Positions 9,425 to 18,112 of a stretch of 64,000 nt of DNA are shown piece by piece. The translations under genes were made by a program, and so were the position numbers. Within the stretch, counting starts at the first letter, position 1. Each line of letters opens with the position of its first letter. The stretch lies in NCBI RefSeq assembly GCF_008704715.1, contig NZ_CP023689.1:2790001-2854000 (forward strand). The letters are read 5' to 3'. Under the pieces are notes generated by a model. It had not been told where the DNA came from. It worked only from the letters and a program-made list of their open reading frames with translations, and ran no database searches. The stretch comes from Streptomyces chartreusis. Its GTDB lineage: Bacteria > Actinomycetota > Actinomycetes > Streptomycetales > Streptomycetaceae.

Positions 9425-10363
9425 TCAGGCTGTAACCGGTCGTTCGACCAACGCCAGTGCGAGATGCGGAAGTTCTGTGAGATCTGCCGCAGCCCCACTG
9501 AGCCAGTGCACCCGCGGGTCGCGCCTGAACCATGAATCCTGACGGCGCGCGAAGCGCTTGGTGGCCCGGACGGTCTCGGCCCGCGCCGCTTCGAGGGTGC
9601 AGTCACCGGCGAACGCGGCGAGCACCTGCTGGTAGCCGAGCGCGCGCGAGGCAGTACGCCCCTCTCGCAACCCTTGCGCCTCCAGTGCGCGCACTTCCTC
9701 CACAAGTCCGGCGTCCCACATCCGGTCGACCCGGCGCGCGATGCGCTCGTCCAGCTCGGGGCGGGCCACGTCGACGCCGATCTGAACGGTGTCGTAGACC
9801 GAGTCGTGGCCGGGGAGGTTGGCGGTGAAGGGCTGGCCGGTGATCTCGATCACTTCGAGGGCCCGCACGATACGGCGGCCGTTGCTGGGCAGGATCGCGT
9901 GCGCGGCCTCGGGGTCGGCGGCGGCCAGCCGGGCGTGCAGCGCCCCGGAGCCGCGCAGCGCGAGCTCCTCCTCCAGGCGGGCCCTGACCTCGGGGTCGGT
10001 GCCGGGGAACTCCAGGTTGTCGACGGCCCCCCGGACGTACAGCCCCGAGCCGCCGACCAGGATCGGCCAGCGCCCTTCGGCGAGCAGGGCGTCGATCCGC
10101 TCCCGGGCGAGGCGCTGGTACTCGGCGACGGACGCCGTGACCGTGACGTCCCAGATGTCCAGGAGGTGGTGCGGGACTCCCTCGCGTTCCTCGGGCGTCA
10201 GTTTGGCGGTGCCGATATCCATCCCTCGGTAGAGCTGCATGGAGTCGGCGTTGACGACTTCGCCGCCGAGTTGCCGGGCCAGGAAAACGCCCAGATCGGA
10301 CTTTCCGGCTGCGGTGGGGCCGACTACGGCGATGACGCGCGGGGCGGGGGGTGCACTGCTCAC
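9425..10363 (-). CDS. miaA: tRNA dimethylallyltransferase
   Basis: This 312-residue enzyme transfers a dimethylallyl group to A37 of tRNAs reading UNN codons, the first step before MiaB methylthiolation. The P-loop GPTAAGKSD is at residues 13-21, followed by DSMQLYRGMDIGTAKL, GGSGLYVRG, SNGRRIVRALE and the KRFARRQDSWFRRD C-terminal motif. The start is a GTG at 10363 that gives the family length. It diverges from the small gene at 10546 across a 180-base gap. miaB lies about 2 kb away on the same strand, so both steps of ms2i6A37 formation are encoded close together. Confidence 0.95.
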   Translation of the reverse strand: MSSAPPAPRVIAVVGPTAAGKSDLGVFLARQLGGEVVNADSMQLYRGMDIGTAKLTPEEREGVPHHLLDIWDVTVTASVAEYQRLARERIDALLAEGRWPILVGGSGLYVRGAVDNLEFPGTDPEVRARLEEELALRGSGALHARLAAADPEAAHAILPSNGRRIVRALEVIEITGQPFTANLPGHDSVYDTVQIGVDVARPELDERIARRVDRMWDAGLVEEVRALEAQGLREGRTASRALGYQQVLAAFAGDCTLEAARAETVRATKRFARRQDSWFRRDPRVHWLSGAAADLTELPHLALALVERPVTA

Positions 10364-10545
10364 CGCCCCAGTCTCGCAAACCTCGCGGGGTGGCCTCGAA
10401 CGAGTTACGTGACGGCACACGCGCGGGGTCGTTGCGTGTTGCGAGGTTGCCGCCGCCGGTTTCACGGAGGCGGCCGGCCGGGGGCGCGATGTGACGCACC
10501 GGGCGACGCGGGATTTCGCCCGCACGAGTAACGTATGGAGTGGAT

Positions 10546-10815
10546 ATGGGCGTTTTCGCACGACTTTTCCGGCGGTCGAAGGCCACGGAAGAGGCGTCAA
10601 CCGTCGAGGTTCAGGCCGACACACCAACGGCGGAGCAGGCGGCGGAGGAACCGGCGGAGGCGAAGGGGTCGGCTGAGGCCCAGGCCGAGGAAGCGGCCCG
10701 GCCGACCGCGTCGGAGGCCGTCGCGTCGGACGGTGACGACGGGGTCGAGATCCCCAAGCAGCAGTCCGCCGACGAGGCCGCCGACAGCGAGGCCGGTGAG
10801 GGCGCCCGCACGTAA
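10546..10815 (+). CDS. Small acidic hypothetical protein
   Basis: This 89-residue protein has a short basic N-terminus (MGVFARLFRRSK) followed by an Ala/Glu-rich, probably disordered tail. ATG 10546 is preceded by GGAG with 5-base spacing; a GTG six bases upstream is less likely. It diverges from miaA and is followed after 24 bases by the MT0933-like gene, probably as one transcript. The amphipathic basic start could bind membrane or nucleic acid, but no function is known. Confidence 0.6.
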   Translation: MGVFARLFRRSKATEEASTVEVQADTPTAEQAAEEPAEAKGSAEAQAEEAARPTASEAVASDGDDGVEIPKQQSADEAADSEAGEGART

Positions 10816-10839
10816 CTGCCCCGCGCGGGAAGGTGAACG

Positions 10840-11112
10840 ATGGGTCTGATGGACAATTTGAAAGCCAAACTCGCCCCGGCCAAGGACAAGGTCTCCGACT
10901 TCGCGCAGCGGCACGAGGAGCAGGTCCACCACGGTCTCGACCGGGCCGCCAGGGCCGTCGACGAGCGGACCAAGGGCAAGTACAGCGAGAAGATCCACAC
11001 GGGCACGGGCAAGGCCAAGGGCGCCATGGGCCGTGTCGCGCATCACAAGGGCGACGACCCGGCTGCCGGTGGCGGCACGCCGCCTCAGGATTCACCCCCG
11101 CCGACCACCTGA
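10840..11112 (+). CDS. MT0933-like antitoxin-family small protein
   Basis: This 90-residue protein starts MGLMDNLKAKLAPAKDKVSDFAQRHEEQVHHGLDRAARAVDERTKGKYSEKI, the typical pattern of the family annotated as MT0933-like antitoxin. It is highly charged and helical with a Pro-rich tail. A GGGAAGG site precedes the ATG. No toxin gene is visible next to it, so the antitoxin label is a family name and not a demonstrated role here. It ends before a convergent hairpin. Confidence 0.7.
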   Translation: MGLMDNLKAKLAPAKDKVSDFAQRHEEQVHHGLDRAARAVDERTKGKYSEKIHTGTGKAKGAMGRVAHHKGDDPAAGGGTPPQDSPPPTT

Positions 11113-11122
11113 AACGGCACTT

Positions 11123-11165
11123 CGACGGACGGCCGCGGAGCTTGACGGCTCCCGGCCGTCCGCCG
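11123..11165. terminator. Hairpin between convergent genes
   Basis: Arms 11123-11135 and 11153-11165 are complementary over 13 bases with one mismatch and a 17-nt loop. It separates the plus-strand MT0933-like gene from the minus-strand dioxygenase-like gene. Confidence 0.55.
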
Positions 11166-11215
11166 TTTGCGTCCCGGAGTCGCCCCGCGTCTCCCTCGGC
11201 TGGGCCGCCCCGCGC

Positions 11216-11938
11216 CTACGACCAGGTCGCGACCAGGTACCCGACCCCGTACGGCGCGTCCTCGTACAGCAGGGCGCCGGACAGTCCCACTTCCTCGGCG
11301 GCGCCCGCGAGGACCTGCCAGGGAGCCCGGCCCGAGACCTTCAGTTCGTGTGCGAGCTCGGTGTCCAGCGTCTTGAGCGCAGCCAGGTCCGCCTTGCCCA
11401 GCGCATGCGCGACGGACGCGTCGAATGGCGCCGCCCGCTCGTCCAGATAGCCGGGAGCCTTGAGCGTGCGGCAGGCGCTGGCGTCGCCCATCACCAGCAG
11501 CGCCACCCGCTCGGCCCGGACGGCGACGTCCCTTCCGATTTCAATACACCGCTCGGGCGTCAGAGGTTCCCCCACCACGAGTCCCTCGATCGGGGCATCC
11601 GCCCAAGCGGTCCGCTCCAGCAGCCACGCGGCGACGGCCAGCGAGGTCGGGAGCGGGCGTTGCGGCGGCTCGGGGTCGTCGGCCCCGAGCCGCCCCAGCG
11701 TTACGTCGATGTCCACGCCGAAGCCGCGGAAGGTGCCCCGCGTCCCCCCGGCGTACCCGCCGTGCTCGCTCTCGTCGCCGGGTCCCACCACCACGAGCCG
11801 GTCCGGCCGGGCCGCGGCCAGCAGGCCCAGCGCGTCCGTGCAGGCGGCACGCGCGGAGTCCAGCTCGGGTGCGGCACCGGCGGCGACGCCGGGCACCAGG
11901 AGCGGGGGGCAGGGGCAGACTGCGGCGGCGACGAGCAT
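11216..11938 (-). CDS. Class III extradiol dioxygenase (LigB)-like protein
   Basis: This 240-residue protein starts MLVAAAVCPCPPLLVPGVA and contains RPDRLVVVGPGDESEHGG and ERVALLVMGDAS, features of the MEMO/LigB fold. It is shorter than true ring-cleaving LigB subunits, and the usual iron-binding His set is not obvious: few histidines precede the EHGG segment. Catalysis is therefore doubtful. It sits between miaA and miaB on the minus strand, a position I believe is conserved in Streptomyces. Its real role is unknown. Confidence 0.65.
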   Translation of the reverse strand: MLVAAAVCPCPPLLVPGVAAGAAPELDSARAACTDALGLLAAARPDRLVVVGPGDESEHGGYAGGTRGTFRGFGVDIDVTLGRLGADDPEPPQRPLPTSLAVAAWLLERTAWADAPIEGLVVGEPLTPERCIEIGRDVAVRAERVALLVMGDASACRTLKAPGYLDERAAPFDASVAHALGKADLAALKTLDTELAHELKVSGRAPWQVLAGAAEEVGLSGALLYEDAPYGVGYLVATWS

Positions 11939-11948
11939 GATCGGGAGC

Positions 11949-12239
11949 CTACTCCCAGGTCTTGGGCTCCGAGTCGGTGCTCCATACCCGCTCGGCCAGC
12001 TGGAACAGGACGCGATGGGTGGTCATCATGCCCTCGACGACCGCGTAGTACGCGTCCCCGTCACCGACCCGGAACACCTCGCGGTGTTTCTGCCGCAGCC
12101 CGCTGCGGTGCTTGTAGGTGCAGGCGATCTCGTAGAGGCGGGCGCGGGCCTGTTCCGGGGTGCCCTCGAAGCGGGCGGCCTCGTCGCACTGGTACTGATC
12201 GCCGTAACCGGACTGCACCACTACGGCCCACTGCGCCAT
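11949..12239 (-). CDS. Conserved hypothetical protein
   Basis: This 96-residue soluble protein begins MAQWAVVVQSGYGDQYQCDEAARF and is rich in aromatic residues. ATG 12239 follows a purine-rich GGGGGCGGGAC stretch. It is 10 bases upstream of the dioxygenase-like gene and downstream of miaB, so the three may be co-transcribed. I recognise no domain. Confidence 0.6.
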   Translation of the reverse strand: MAQWAVVVQSGYGDQYQCDEAARFEGTPEQARARLYEIACTYKHRSGLRQKHREVFRVGDGDAYYAVVEGMMTTHRVLFQLAERVWSTDSEPKTWE

Positions 12240-12284
12240 GTCCCGCCCCCTTTTCCCGACCACCCCTGGTCGAGTCGTGTGTTC

Positions 12285-13811
12285 TCAGTGTGCCGCGCAG
12301 CCGCCCGTCGCCGCCGGCAGTGGCTCAGGAACGCCGATTTTCGGGAGGCCGAGCAGGACACCGGCCGGCTTGGCGGCCTCGGCGGTGTTCCGCTTCTCCC
12401 AGGCGTCGCCCGCGCGCGTGCGGCGCACGTCGAGGACGGCGCCCTCGGCGAGCAGGTGATGCGGGGCGGCGTAGGTGATCTCGACCGTGACGACGTCGCC
12501 GGGACGGACCTCCTGGTCCGGCTTGGTGAAGTGGACCAGGCGGTTGTCGGGGGCGCGGCCGGACAGGCGGTGCGTGGCGCCGTCCTTGCGGCCCTCGCCC
12601 TCGGCGACCATCAGCTCCATGGTGCGGCCGACCTGCGCCTTGTTCTCGTCCCAGGAGATCTGCTCCTGGAGGGCGACGAGACGCTCGTAGCGTGCCTGGA
12701 CGACCTGCTTGGGGATCTGGCCGTCCATGGTCGCGGCCGGGGTGCCGGGGCGCTTGGAGTACTGGAAGGTGAAGGCCTGAGCGAAGCGGGCCTCGCGCAC
12801 GACGTCCAGCGTCTGCTCGAAGTCCTCCTCGGTCTCGCCCGGGAAGCCGACGATGATGTCGGTGGTGATCGCCGCGTGCGGGATGGCCGCGCGGACCTTC
12901 TCGATGATCCCCAGGTAGCGCTCCTGGCGGTAGGAGCGGCGCATCGCCTTCAGGACGGTGTCCGAGCCGGACTGGAGCGGCATGTGCAGCTGCGGCATGA
13001 CGTTCGGCGTCTCGGCCATGGCGGCGATGACGTCGTCGGTGAAGTCGCGCGGGTGCGGCGAGGTGAAGCGGACGCGCTCCAGGCCGTCGATCTTCCCGCA
13101 GGCCCGCAGCAGCTTGCTGAACGCCTCACGGTCGCCGATGTCGGAGCCGTAGGCGTTGACGTTCTGGCCGAGCAGCGTGATCTCGCTGACGCCCTCGGCG
13201 ACCAGGGCCTCGATCTCGGCGAGGATGTCGCCGGTGCGGCGGTCCTTCTCCTTGCCGCGCAGGGCCGGGACGATGCAGAAGGTGCAGGTGTTGTTGCAGC
13301 CGACGGAGATCGACACCCAGGCCGCGTAGGCGCTCTCGCGCCGGGTCGGCAGCGTGGAGGGGAACGCCTCCAGCGACTCGGCGATCTCGACCTGCGCCTC
13401 CTCGGCCACCCGGGCGCGCTCCAGCAGCACCGGCAGCTTGCCGATGTTGTGCGTGCCGAAGACGACGTCCACCCAGGGCGCCCTCTTCACGATGGTGTCG
13501 CGGTCCTTCTGCGCGAGACAGCCGCCGACCGCGATCTGCATCCCGGGCCGGCTCGCCTTCTTCGGGGCGAGGTGGCCGAGGTTGCCGTACAGCTTGTTGT
13601 CGGCGTTCTCGCGGACCGCGCAGGTGTTGAAGACGACGACGTCGGCGTCGCCGTCGGAGCCCTCGGGCGCGCGCACGTAACCGGCGTCCTCGAGCAGGCC
13701 GGACAACCGCTCGGAATCGTGGACGTTCATCTGACACCCGTAGGTGCGAACCTCATAGGTGAGATTTCCGCGGGGTTCCACTGCCGGGCTCCGGTCACTG
13801 CTGCTGGTCAT
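12285..13811 (-). CDS. miaB: tRNA-2-methylthio-N6-dimethylallyladenosine synthase
   Basis: This 508-residue radical SAM methylthiotransferase adds the 2-methylthio group to i6A37 in tRNA. The N-terminal UPF0004 domain has the three auxiliary-cluster cysteines ([24 protein letters not shown]). The radical SAM motif is [12 protein letters not shown], and a TRAM domain sits near the C-terminus ([12 protein letters not shown]...). ATG 13811 gives [29 protein letters not shown]. It completes the pathway started by MiaA nearby. Confidence 0.96.
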   Translation of the reverse strand: MTSSSDRSPAVEPRGNLTYEVRTYGCQMNVHDSERLSGLLEDAGYVRAPEGSDGDADVVVFNTCAVRENADNKLYGNLGHLAPKKASRPGMQIAVGGCLAQKDRDTIVKRAPWVDVVFGTHNIGKLPVLLERARVAEEAQVEIAESLEAFPSTLPTRRESAYAAWVSISVGCNNTCTFCIVPALRGKEKDRRTGDILAEIEALVAEGVSEITLLGQNVNAYGSDIGDREAFSKLLRACGKIDGLERVRFTSPHPRDFTDDVIAAMAETPNVMPQLHMPLQSGSDTVLKAMRRSYRQERYLGIIEKVRAAIPHAAITTDIIVGFPGETEEDFEQTLDVVREARFAQAFTFQYSKRPGTPAATMDGQIPKQVVQARYERLVALQEQISWDENKAQVGRTMELMVAEGEGRKDGATHRLSGRAPDNRLVHFTKPDQEVRPGDVVTVEITYAAPHHLLAEGAVLDVRRTRAGDAWEKRNTAEAAKPAGVLLGLPKIGVPEPLPAATGGCAAH

Positions 13812-13881
13812 GCGTTCAAGGGTAGGCGGTCGTCGGAGGCGCCTTGCCCCGAACTCCGGTTCGACGCCGAGGACCGCGTGA

Positions 13882-14361
13882 TCACTGCCGAGCGGTCCCG
13901 GCCTCGCCGTCCTGCATGCGCTGCACGACCTCCCCTAGACCGTCGGCGACGGTGGCGAGCTGCCGGGGCGTCAGGACGTCGATGAGCAGCTTGCGCACGA
14001 GGGCGACATGGCCCGGCGCGGCCCGCTCCAGCATCCCGCGGCCGGCTTCGGTGAGGACGGCGTAGACCGCGCGCACGTCGCTCGGGCAGGAGCGCCGGGT
14101 GACGAGGCCGGCCTTCTCCAGCTGCGTGATCTGGTACGTCAGGCCGCTCTTGGTGTTGAGGAGCGCGTCGGCGAGGCCGCTCATGCGCATCTCGCGGTTC
14201 TGGGCGGCGGCGAGGCGCACCAGGATCTCGTACTGGAGGTGCGTGATCCCGACGTCGTCCTTGAGCTGCTGGTCGAGCCGGCGATTGACGAGCGACCCCG
14301 CGGCCACGAAGGCCTGCCAGGCGCGCATCTCTTCCTCGTTCAACCACTGGGGTTCGGCCAT
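13882..14361 (-). CDS. MarR-family transcriptional regulator
   Basis: This 159-residue winged-helix protein has a MarR core ([53 protein letters not shown], wing [17 protein letters not shown]). A Cys sits at the wing entry, where some MarR proteins sense oxidants, but sensing here is speculation. It is divergent from the ribA-type gene, and the 165 bases between them hold three related palindromes, so it probably represses both itself and the operon. Confidence 0.9.
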   Translation of the reverse strand: MAEPQWLNEEEMRAWQAFVAAGSLVNRRLDQQLKDDVGITHLQYEILVRLAAAQNREMRMSGLADALLNTKSGLTYQITQLEKAGLVTRRSCPSDVRAVYAVLTEAGRGMLERAAPGHVALVRKLLIDVLTPRQLATVADGLGEVVQRMQDGEAGTARQ

Positions 14362-14380
14362 GCGTCCACGTTAGCGCGAT

Positions 14381-14396
14381 GGTTCAAATTCGAACC
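14381..14396. promoter_or_regulatory. Palindrome A, candidate MarR operator
   Basis: GGTTCAAATTCGAACC is a near-perfect inverted repeat centred about 28 bases upstream of the marR ATG. The GGTTC/GAACC half-sites match those of palindrome C. Confidence 0.65.
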
Positions 14397-14448
14397 GCGG
14401 GTCGGGTGCGGCCGTCGGATGTGACCGGTGCAACACCGAACAGGTTGC

Positions 14449-14459
14449 TCAAAATTTGA
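14449..14459. promoter_or_regulatory. Palindrome B, weaker candidate MarR operator
   Basis: TCAAAATTTGA has TCAAA/TTTGA arms around one central base, matching the core of sites A and C. It lies midway between the divergent genes. Confidence 0.5.
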
Positions 14460-14485
14460 AACTTCACGCTAGGGTCGAGGCATCG

Positions 14486-14503
14486 AGGTTCAAATTTGAA
14501 CCT
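14486..14503. promoter_or_regulatory. Palindrome C, candidate MarR operator of the ribA-type operon
   Basis: AGGTTCAAATTTGAACCT is a perfect 18-bp palindrome ending 23 bases before the ATG of the GTP cyclohydrolase gene, so bound protein would cover the initiation region. It shares GGTTCAAATT with site A. Confidence 0.7.
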
Positions 14504-14526
14504 GGCCGACCCTCGAAGGAGCACCC

Positions 14527-15219
14527 ATGGACGCCGCCCCCGCAGCAGGTCACCCCCGCTCCTCGGGCCCCTCCCCCGCTGCCTCGATTCGCACCCGCGT
14601 GACCATCCCGCTCCGCTTCCCCGACGGCTACGAGGTCACCGCCGACGCGGTCACCTTCCACGGCCTGGCGGACGGCGAGGAGCATGTCGCGCTGGTCCTC
14701 GGCGACCCCACGACGGCGCCCGCGCCGCTGGTTCGGCTGCACTCGGAGTGCCTGACCGGGGACGTGTTCGGCTCGGCCCGCTGCGACTGCGGTCCGCAGT
14801 TGCGCGAGGCCGTGGAACGCATCGCGGCCACGGGCGGCGTCCTGCTCTACCTCCGCCAGGAGGGCCGCGGCATCGGCCTCTACAACAAGCTGGACGCGTA
14901 CGCCCTTCAGGACGCCGGTCTGGACACCTACGACGCCAACACCGCGCTGGGCCTGCCCGAGGACGGCCGCGACTACACCGCCGCCGCCCAGATGCTCACC
15001 GCCCTGGGCATCGGCGAGCTCGACCTGCTCACCAACAACCCCGACAAGGCGGGCCAGTTGCGCGACCTGGGCGTCCCCGTGCGCTTCGTGCGGCCGACCG
15101 GCGTCTTCGCCACCGACAGCAACGTCCGCTATCTGCACGCCAAGGCCGAGCGGACCCACCACACCATCGCGCTGCCCGAGCAGGCCGGCCCCGGCACGGT
15201 TGCCACGCTGGCCGGCTGA
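14527..15219 (+). CDS. ribA: GTP cyclohydrolase II
   Basis: This 230-residue stand-alone enzyme opens GTP to diaminohydroxy-ribosylamino-pyrimidine phosphate, formate and pyrophosphate. The zinc ligands Cys75, Cys86 and Cys88 sit in HSECLTGDVFGSARCDCG. QEGRGIGLYNKLDAYALQD contains Tyr125 at the position that, in characterised Streptomyces paralogues, separates full cyclohydrolases (Tyr) from formylaminopyrimidine formers (Met), so canonical chemistry is expected. No DHBP synthase domain is fused. It heads an operon with DUF2218 and oxidoreductase genes under MarR-type palindromes. The household riboflavin enzyme is probably elsewhere; this may be an inducible copy. Confidence 0.92.
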   Translation: MDAAPAAGHPRSSGPSPAASIRTRVTIPLRFPDGYEVTADAVTFHGLADGEEHVALVLGDPTTAPAPLVRLHSECLTGDVFGSARCDCGPQLREAVERIAATGGVLLYLRQEGRGIGLYNKLDAYALQDAGLDTYDANTALGLPEDGRDYTAAAQMLTALGIGELDLLTNNPDKAGQLRDLGVPVRFVRPTGVFATDSNVRYLHAKAERTHHTIALPEQAGPGTVATLAG

Positions 15220-15266
15220 CCGTCCCCGCCCGACAGGCACGGACCCGTCGACCCCGGAGCATTCCC

Positions 15267-15581
15267 ATGCCCTCTTCCCTCGCCCGCGTCGCCACCGACG
15301 CCGCCCCGCGCTACGCCAAGCAGCTCGCCTCCCACTTCGGCCGGAAGATCCCGGTCGAGGAGACACCGGACGGCGGCCACCGCCTCACCTTCCAGAACAC
15401 CGACGTCGTCCTCGAACCCCGACCCGAGCACCTGCTGATCCGCGTCACCGCACCCGACGCGTCCACGCTGGCCACCGTCCGGGACGTCGTGGGCAGCCAC
15501 CTCGAACGCTTCGGCCGGCGCAACGAACTGATCGTCGTCTGGGACGAGCCCACCGCTCAGGAGAACCCCGCACAGGACTGA
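15267..15581 (+). CDS. DUF2218 domain protein
   Basis: This 104-residue protein, MPSSLARVATDAAPRYAKQLASHFGRKIPVEETPDGGHRLTF..., fits the DUF2218 family; members are often found near siderophore or redox genes. One alpha/beta domain fills the whole length. A CGGAG site precedes the ATG. It lies 47 bases after ribA and 34 before the oxidoreductase gene, in the same operon. Its biochemical role is unknown. Confidence 0.75.
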   Translation: MPSSLARVATDAAPRYAKQLASHFGRKIPVEETPDGGHRLTFQNTDVVLEPRPEHLLIRVTAPDASTLATVRDVVGSHLERFGRRNELIVVWDEPTAQENPAQD

Positions 15582-15615
15582 CGCGCCCCCCGGCGTCCGA
15601 GAGAAAGGCACCGTC

Positions 15616-16563
15616 ATGAAGGCCGTCACGATCACCGGCTTCGGGGCCGAGCCGCTCCTCACCGATCTGCCCGTGCCGGAACCCGGACCGGGCGAGCTGC
15701 TGGTCCGGCTGCACGCCGCCGCGCTCAACCCCTTCGACTGGAAGGTCGCCGACGGAGCCCTCAAGGGCCTGGTCGACCACGACTTCCCGCTGGTCATGGG
15801 CTCGGACGGAGCGGGCGTGGTCGAGCGCATCGGCCCCGGCGTCATCCACTTCCGGCCCGGCGACACCGTCTACGGCCAGTTCATGAACCTCGCGCACGGC
15901 CGCGGCTCCTACGCGGAGTACGTGATCGCCGCCGAGAACGGCACCCTCGCCCGGATGCCCGACGACCTGCCGTTCCCGGTCGCGGCGGCGCTGCCCACCG
16001 CCAGCGTGACCGCCTACCAGGCCATCGAGGCGGCCCGCCTCGACACCGGGCAGGTGATCCTCATCAACGGCGCGTCCGGCGGAGTGGGCCAGTCCGCGAT
16101 CCAGTTCGCCGCGCTCCAGGGGGCCAGGGTGCTGGCCACCGCCACCGGCGACATCGCCGGTCACCTCCGTGATCTCGGCGCCGACGAGACCGTCGACTTC
16201 ACGGCCGCGCCCACCGCCGAGCAGGTCCTGGCCGCCCATCCCGACGGCATCGACGCGGTCCTCGACCTGGTCACCGCACCCGGCGGTGACGTCGACGCCC
16301 TGGCGGGGCTGCTCAAGCCCGGCGGCACCTTCGTGAGCACCAACCGGGCCGCCGACCCCGACGCCCTGGCCGCCCGCGAGGTGCACGGCGTCAACCTCGT
16401 CAACGATCCGAGCCGCAAGGAACTGGAGTCCCTCGCCGCACTCGCCGACGCGGGCAGGCTCCGCATCACGATCGACGCCGAGGTGCCCCTGGCCGACGCC
16501 CCCGCGGCCGTGAATCGCGCCCGCGCGGGTGGCTCGCGCGGCAAGACGGTGATCCTGCTCTGA
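15616..16563 (+). CDS. NADP-dependent zinc-free alcohol dehydrogenase/quinone oxidoreductase family protein
   Basis: This 315-residue medium-chain reductase has a GroES-like N-terminal domain (GPGELLVRLHAAALNPFDWKVADG) and a Rossmann domain (INGASGGVGQSAIQFAALQGARVLATATG). The zinc-binding Cys/His set of true alcohol dehydrogenases is absent, as in quinone oxidoreductases. It is the third gene of the MarR-controlled operon. AGAAAGG lies just upstream of the ATG. A reductase beside flavin precursor synthesis and a MarR regulator suggests a response to quinones or electrophiles (inference). Confidence 0.88.
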   Translation: MKAVTITGFGAEPLLTDLPVPEPGPGELLVRLHAAALNPFDWKVADGALKGLVDHDFPLVMGSDGAGVVERIGPGVIHFRPGDTVYGQFMNLAHGRGSYAEYVIAAENGTLARMPDDLPFPVAAALPTASVTAYQAIEAARLDTGQVILINGASGGVGQSAIQFAALQGARVLATATGDIAGHLRDLGADETVDFTAAPTAEQVLAAHPDGIDAVLDLVTAPGGDVDALAGLLKPGGTFVSTNRAADPDALAAREVHGVNLVNDPSRKELESLAALADAGRLRITIDAEVPLADAPAAVNRARAGGSRGKTVILL

Positions 16564-16583
16564 CGCCACCCGGCGCCGGACGC

Positions 16584-16980
16584 TCACGCGCCCTCGGCCG
16601 CCCACCCCTGGCTGCGCAGCACGCCCGACACGTCCGGTGCCTCGTAGTGCTCGCCCTTGAGGACCTTGCCGTCGGCCCGGCGGGCGACCTGGCCGTCGGG
16701 GCCCAGCTTGGTCATGTTGGAGCGGTGGATCTCGGCCAGGACGGTCGATGCCGTGGACCAGAGCCGTGCCGTACGCGACATAGACGACGTCCGCCAGCTC
16801 GTGCGCGAGCCTGTCCAGCGGGCCGGTCACCGACACCTCGGCGACCTCCGCGGCCTCCTCGGCGAGCAGCTCCCCTCTGTGGGCGGCGAGGTCCCGGGAC
16901 ACCTCCGTCGGCGTACTGCGCGCGGCCAGCCCGAAGGCGAGGTGGAATTCACGGACCAGGTCGGCAGGAGAGGAACTCAT
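16584..16980 (-). pseudogene. MazG-like nucleotide pyrophosphohydrolase, frameshifted
   Basis: Two adjacent minus-strand frames together make one MazG-like protein. The first (from ATG 16980) reads MSSSPADLVREFHLAFGL...LAEEAAEVAEV...LAHELADVVYVAYGTALVHGID, with the metal-binding EEAAE and ELADVVY motifs. Near 16743 the frame breaks; the expected continuation VLAEIHRSNMTKLGPDGQVARRADGKVLKGEHYEAPDV lies in the next frame to 16584. Family members normally have a few residues between HGID and VLAEIH, so a small deletion of non-multiple-of-three length is likely. If not a sequencing error, the product loses its conserved C-terminal part. Confidence 0.75.
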
Positions 16981-17098
16981 GCGGCGACTGTAGCGACCGA
17001 CCGGGACAGCCCCGGTCGCGGTTCCGATCATGGACGCGGCCTCCCCCTGTGACCTCGGCCCTGGTCAGCACGGCGTACCGGCTGGCAGGATCGCCGCC

Positions 17099-18094
17099 AT
17101 GTCCAAGGCACTCGACCGCATCAGCAGGAGCCGGGCCGCGCAGGCCGCGGTCGCCGGGGTCGTGGCCCTGGGGTTGCTGCTGTGGTGGCTGCTGCCCCTG
17201 GGCGAGGACCCGCCGAGCGGCACGATCACGTTCAGCACCGGCACGCGCGCGGGGGTCTACCAGGAGTACGGCGAGCTCCTGCGCAACGAGCTCGCCAAGG
17301 ACATGCCGCAGCTGAAGGTGAAGCTGCTGACGAGCGCCGGCTCGCAGGAGAACGTCGAGCGCGTGGCGACCGGCAAGGCCGACTTCACGATCGCCGCCGC
17401 CGACGCGGTGGACTCGTACAAGATGAGCGGCAGGCCCGTCACCGACCGGCTGCGCGGTGTCGCGCGCCTGTACGACGACTACGTACAGCTCGTCGTCCCG
17501 CCGGACTCGGACATCCGCTCCGTCGCGGACCTCAAGGGCAAGCGGGTGGCCATAGGGCTGCCCAACTCCGGCGTACGGCTGATCGCCACCCGGGTGCTGG
17601 AGGCCGCCGGCATCGACCCGGAGAAGGACATCACGCCCAGGTCGGACGGCATCGACACCGGGCCGAAGCGGCTGGGGCACGAGCTCGACGCCTTCTTCTG
17701 GTCGGGCGGCGTACCGACGGACGGACTGGAGAAGATCGCCGAGTCGTCCGCGTTCCGGTTCGTGCCGATCGACGCCGACCTGGTCGCCAAAGTGCACGCG
17801 CAGGGCGACACGGCGCACTTCTACAGGGCGACCAACATGCCGGAGTCGGCGTATCCGACCGTGCAGAACGGCGACACGGTGGCGACGATTGCCGTCTCCA
17901 ATCTGCTGATCACCCGCAAGGACATGGACCCCCGCCTCACCGAGTGGCTCACCCGTACGGTGATCAAGAGCCGCGACGGCATCGGCGCCCACGTCCACTC
18001 CGCCCAGCTCGTCGACCTGCGCACGGCGATCTACACCGACCCACTGGCACTGCACGACGGGGCTCAGCGGTACTACCGCTCGGTCAAGCCGTAG
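17099..18094 (+). CDS. TAXI-family TRAP solute-binding protein (orphan)
   Basis: This 331-residue exported protein has one N-terminal hydrophobic segment (AAVAGVVALGLLLWWLLPL) serving as signal or membrane anchor. The binding domain has the TAXI pattern: ITFSTGTRAGVYQEYGELL, LLTSAGSQENVERVATGKADFTIA and LKGKRVAIGLPNSGVRLIATRVLEAAG. ATG 17099 replaces a longer frame without support. No TRAP permease genes are nearby. It converges on the histidine kinase gene with an 18-base gap. It may deliver a ligand signal instead of supporting transport (inference). Confidence 0.85.
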   Translation: MSKALDRISRSRAAQAAVAGVVALGLLLWWLLPLGEDPPSGTITFSTGTRAGVYQEYGELLRNELAKDMPQLKVKLLTSAGSQENVERVATGKADFTIAAADAVDSYKMSGRPVTDRLRGVARLYDDYVQLVVPPDSDIRSVADLKGKRVAIGLPNSGVRLIATRVLEAAGIDPEKDITPRSDGIDTGPKRLGHELDAFFWSGGVPTDGLEKIAESSAFRFVPIDADLVAKVHAQGDTAHFYRATNMPESAYPTVQNGDTVATIAVSNLLITRKDMDPRLTEWLTRTVIKSRDGIGAHVHSAQLVDLRTAIYTDPLALHDGAQRYYRSVKP

Positions 18095-18112
18095 CAGGCA
18101 CAGAAGGGCTGG

